From Shouchella tritolerans (GTDB lineage: Bacteria > Bacillota > Bacilli > Bacillales > Bacillaceae_D), in contig NZ_JAODPB010000001.1 of NCBI RefSeq assembly GCF_025770735.1, positions 1,238,986-1,302,985 on the forward strand: a stretch of 64,000 nt of DNA, written 5' to 3'. A program made the translations under genes and the position numbers. Shown one piece after another: positions 62,347 through 64,000 of the stretch (the first letter of the stretch is position 1; every line of letters begins with the position of its first letter). The notes beneath the pieces were generated by a model. It searched no databases. It was not told the DNA's origin and worked only from the letters and a program-made list of their open reading frames with translations.

Positions 62347-63744
62347 GTGGCAAAAAATATGCCAGATATCGGAGAATACAAGTACGGGTTTTCAGATCGT
62401 GACGTATCGATTTTCCGTTCAGGCCGCGGCTTGACGAAGGAGATTGTTGAAGAAATTTCCCGTATGAAAGAGGAGCCTCAGTGGATGCTTGATTTCCGCT
62501 TGAAGTCGCTCGAACAATTTTACAAAATGCCAATGCCACAGTGGGGCGGCGACCTCTCTGAGCTAAACTTTGACGACATCACGTACTACGTGAAAGCTTC
62601 TGACAAAACGGAACGTTCATGGGACGAAGTGCCGGAAGAGATCAAAAACACATTCGACAAATTGGGCATTCCAGAAGCAGAACAGAAATACTTGGCTGGC
62701 GTTTCCGCTCAATACGAGTCTGAAGTGGTTTACCACAACATGAAAGAGGACTTGGAATCAATGGGCGTCATCTTTAAAGACACAGACTCCGCTCTAAAAG
62801 AGAACGAAGACATCTTTAAAGAGTACTTTGCAACGGTCATACCTGCTGCAGACAACAAATTTGCAGCGCTCAACTCAGCTGTATGGTCTGGCGGCTCGTT
62901 CATTTATGTACCTAAAGGAGTCAAAGTTGACACGCCGCTGCAAGCGTACTTCCGCATCAACTCAGAAAACATGGGCCAATTCGAGCGTACGCTTATCATT
63001 GCTGATGAAGATAGCTCTGTCCATTATGTAGAAGGCTGTACTGCACCCGTTTATACAACGAACTCGTTGCACAGCGCAGTCGTCGAAATCATTGTTAAAG
63101 ACAATGCATACTGCCGCTACACGACGATCCAAAACTGGGCGCCAAACGTTTACAACCTCGTTACAAAACGGGCCGTAGCCGACAAGGGCGCAACTATGGA
63201 ATGGGTCGACGGCAACATCGGCTCTAAACTGACAATGAAATACCCTGCTGTCATCATGCGTGGTGAAGGCGCAAAAGGAACCGTTCTTTCGATTGCGATT
63301 GCCGGCAAAGGCCAGCACCAAGACGCAGGCGCAAAAGTAACGCATCTTGCGCCAAACTGTTCATCAACGATTGTATCAAAGTCGATTTCCAAACAAGGCG
63401 GCAAAGTCACATACCGCGGCATTTGCCACTTTGGCCGTAAATCAGACGGTTCGAAATCAAAAATTGAGTGCGACACACTCATCATGGATAACCAGTCCAC
63501 ATCAGATACAATCCCGTACAATGAAATTTTGAACAACAACATTACACTTGAACACGAAGCGACGGTTTCCAAAGTGTCCGAAGACCAGCTTTTCTACTTG
63601 ATGAGCCGCGGCATTTCTGAAGAAGAAGCAACCGAAATGATCGTCATGGGCTTCATCGAGCCATTCACAAAAGAGCTGCCAATGGAATACGCAGTCGAAA
63701 TGAACCGTCTGATCAAGTTCGAGATGGAAGGTTCGATTGGTTAA
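62347..63744 (+). CDS. sufB: Fe-S cluster assembly protein SufB
   Basis: A 465-residue SufBD-family scaffold protein. Family motifs are [54 protein letters not shown] and the C-terminal [40 protein letters not shown]. The conserved cysteine (VEGCTAP) is a candidate for persulfide or cluster binding. The GTG start at 62347 follows GGAGGG. It is the last gene of the suf operon and is closed by a terminator. Confidence 0.97.
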   Translation: MAKNMPDIGEYKYGFSDRDVSIFRSGRGLTKEIVEEISRMKEEPQWMLDFRLKSLEQFYKMPMPQWGGDLSELNFDDITYYVKASDKTERSWDEVPEEIKNTFDKLGIPEAEQKYLAGVSAQYESEVVYHNMKEDLESMGVIFKDTDSALKENEDIFKEYFATVIPAADNKFAALNSAVWSGGSFIYVPKGVKVDTPLQAYFRINSENMGQFERTLIIADEDSSVHYVEGCTAPVYTTNSLHSAVVEIIVKDNAYCRYTTIQNWAPNVYNLVTKRAVADKGATMEWVDGNIGSKLTMKYPAVIMRGEGAKGTVLSIAIAGKGQHQDAGAKVTHLAPNCSSTIVSKSISKQGGKVTYRGICHFGRKSDGSKSKIECDTLIMDNQSTSDTIPYNEILNNNITLEHEATVSKVSEDQLFYLMSRGISEEEATEMIVMGFIEPFTKELPMEYAVEMNRLIKFEMEGSIG

Positions 63745-63754
63745 TACAAGAAAT

Positions 63755-63788
63755 CCCTTGTCACATGCACGTTGTGGCAGGGGTTTTT
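63755..63788 (+). terminator. Terminator of the suf operon
   Basis: 10-bp stem CCCTTGTCAC/GTGGCAGGGG with two G-T pairs, a nine-base loop and five T residues. Confidence 0.9.
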
Positions 63789-64000
63789 AATTTCACTTTT
63801 AGGGGTTCCTTCCTGAATCGTAATAATTGCTGTACTTTTTTGTGAGTAGAGGCCATTAAATTTTTTCCTAAAATTGGAAATATAGACAAGGAGAACACAG
63901 CCACACATTTGTCGGTGGCTGTGGTAGTCAATTAACGATAAAGTGGACCTGTTAATGGAAATCCTGATTGGACCGATACCCCACGCGGTGACGCGCCGTA
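63789..64000. other. Gene-poor window end with hairpin and possible partial frame
   Basis: CACAGCCAC/GTGGCTGTG (63896-63923) is a 9-bp perfect hairpin. On the - strand an open frame enters from the edge and ends at TAA (63932-63934), reading ...PRGVSVQSGFPLTGPLYR, with the hairpin just after the stop as a terminator would be. A + strand frame from ATG 63954 is also open to the edge but has no ribosome-binding site. Neither can be confirmed. Confidence 0.3.

Overview
The window looks like a chromosomal segment of an alkaliphilic, spore-forming Bacillaceae bacterium, most likely Shouchella (formerly Bacillus) clausii or a close relative. That is inference. It rests on Bacillus-type gene neighbourhoods (yvcI-rapZ-yvcK-whiA-crh; cggR-gapA-pgk-tpiA-gpmI-eno; secG-est-rnr-smpB-ssrA; fadN-fadA-fadE-yusI-gcvH; metNPQ; sufCDSUB), on Firmicutes-type control sites (CggR, CtsR, cre, FadR, S-box), and on a Rap-Phr quorum-sensing pair. 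Most of the window is core genome on the + strand.

Layout: 1-5.6 kb holds thioredoxin reductase and the rapZ/yvcK/whiA/crh cell-envelope and carbon-flux operon. 5.7-9.3 kb (-) is a four-gene OpuC/OpuB-type osmoprotectant ABC transporter. 9.5-12.1 kb holds a small membrane protein, an M20 peptidase with a non-AUG start, and clpP under a CtsR operator. 12.3-14.1 kb is sigL (sigma-54) plus a glutaredoxin-like protein, preceded by a cre-like site. 14.2-15.6 kb (-) is a rap-phr cassette whose Phr precursor carries four tandem copies of the signal. 15.7-22.9 kb is the complete CggR-controlled triose-phosphate glycolytic operon. 22.9-30.3 kb is an accessory catabolic operon: GntR regulator, DHDPS-family dehydratase, aldehyde dehydrogenase, divergent enolase-superfamily enzyme and a tripartite tricarboxylate-type transporter. 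It probably converts a sugar acid to 2-oxoglutarate.

30.4-37.7 kb is secG, a luciferase-like oxidoreductase, two alpha/beta hydrolases, rnr, DoxX, smpB and tmRNA; rnr, smpB and tmRNA work together in RNA quality control and ribosome rescue. 37.7-46.0 kb is a mixed block: a VOC protein, a YjiH transporter with a class III aminotransferase, a secreted lipase, a glycosyltransferase-like protein, and a divergent SgrR-type regulator/MFS pair. 46.1-51.6 kb is the fadNAE beta-oxidation operon with a cre-like site on its promoter and a FadR operator behind it. 51.8-52.6 kb is yusI and gcvH.

52.6-53.4 kb is the most unusual non-coding stretch. It has a structured 3' region with a strong terminator, then a short relic of an IS200/IS605-type element that keeps the last 22 or so codons of tnpB and its right-end hairpin. 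This abuts the promoter and SAM-I riboswitch of metNPQ. 56-58.4 kb holds a degenerate PduO-type cobalamin adenosyltransferase next to a BtuF-like lipoprotein, an AhpD-like protein and a 54-codon small ORF. 58.4-63.8 kb is the sufCDSUB iron-sulfur cluster operon. The most interesting items are the four-copy Phr precursor, the TnpB relic beside a riboswitch, the divergent enolase-family enzyme and the degenerate adenosyltransferase.
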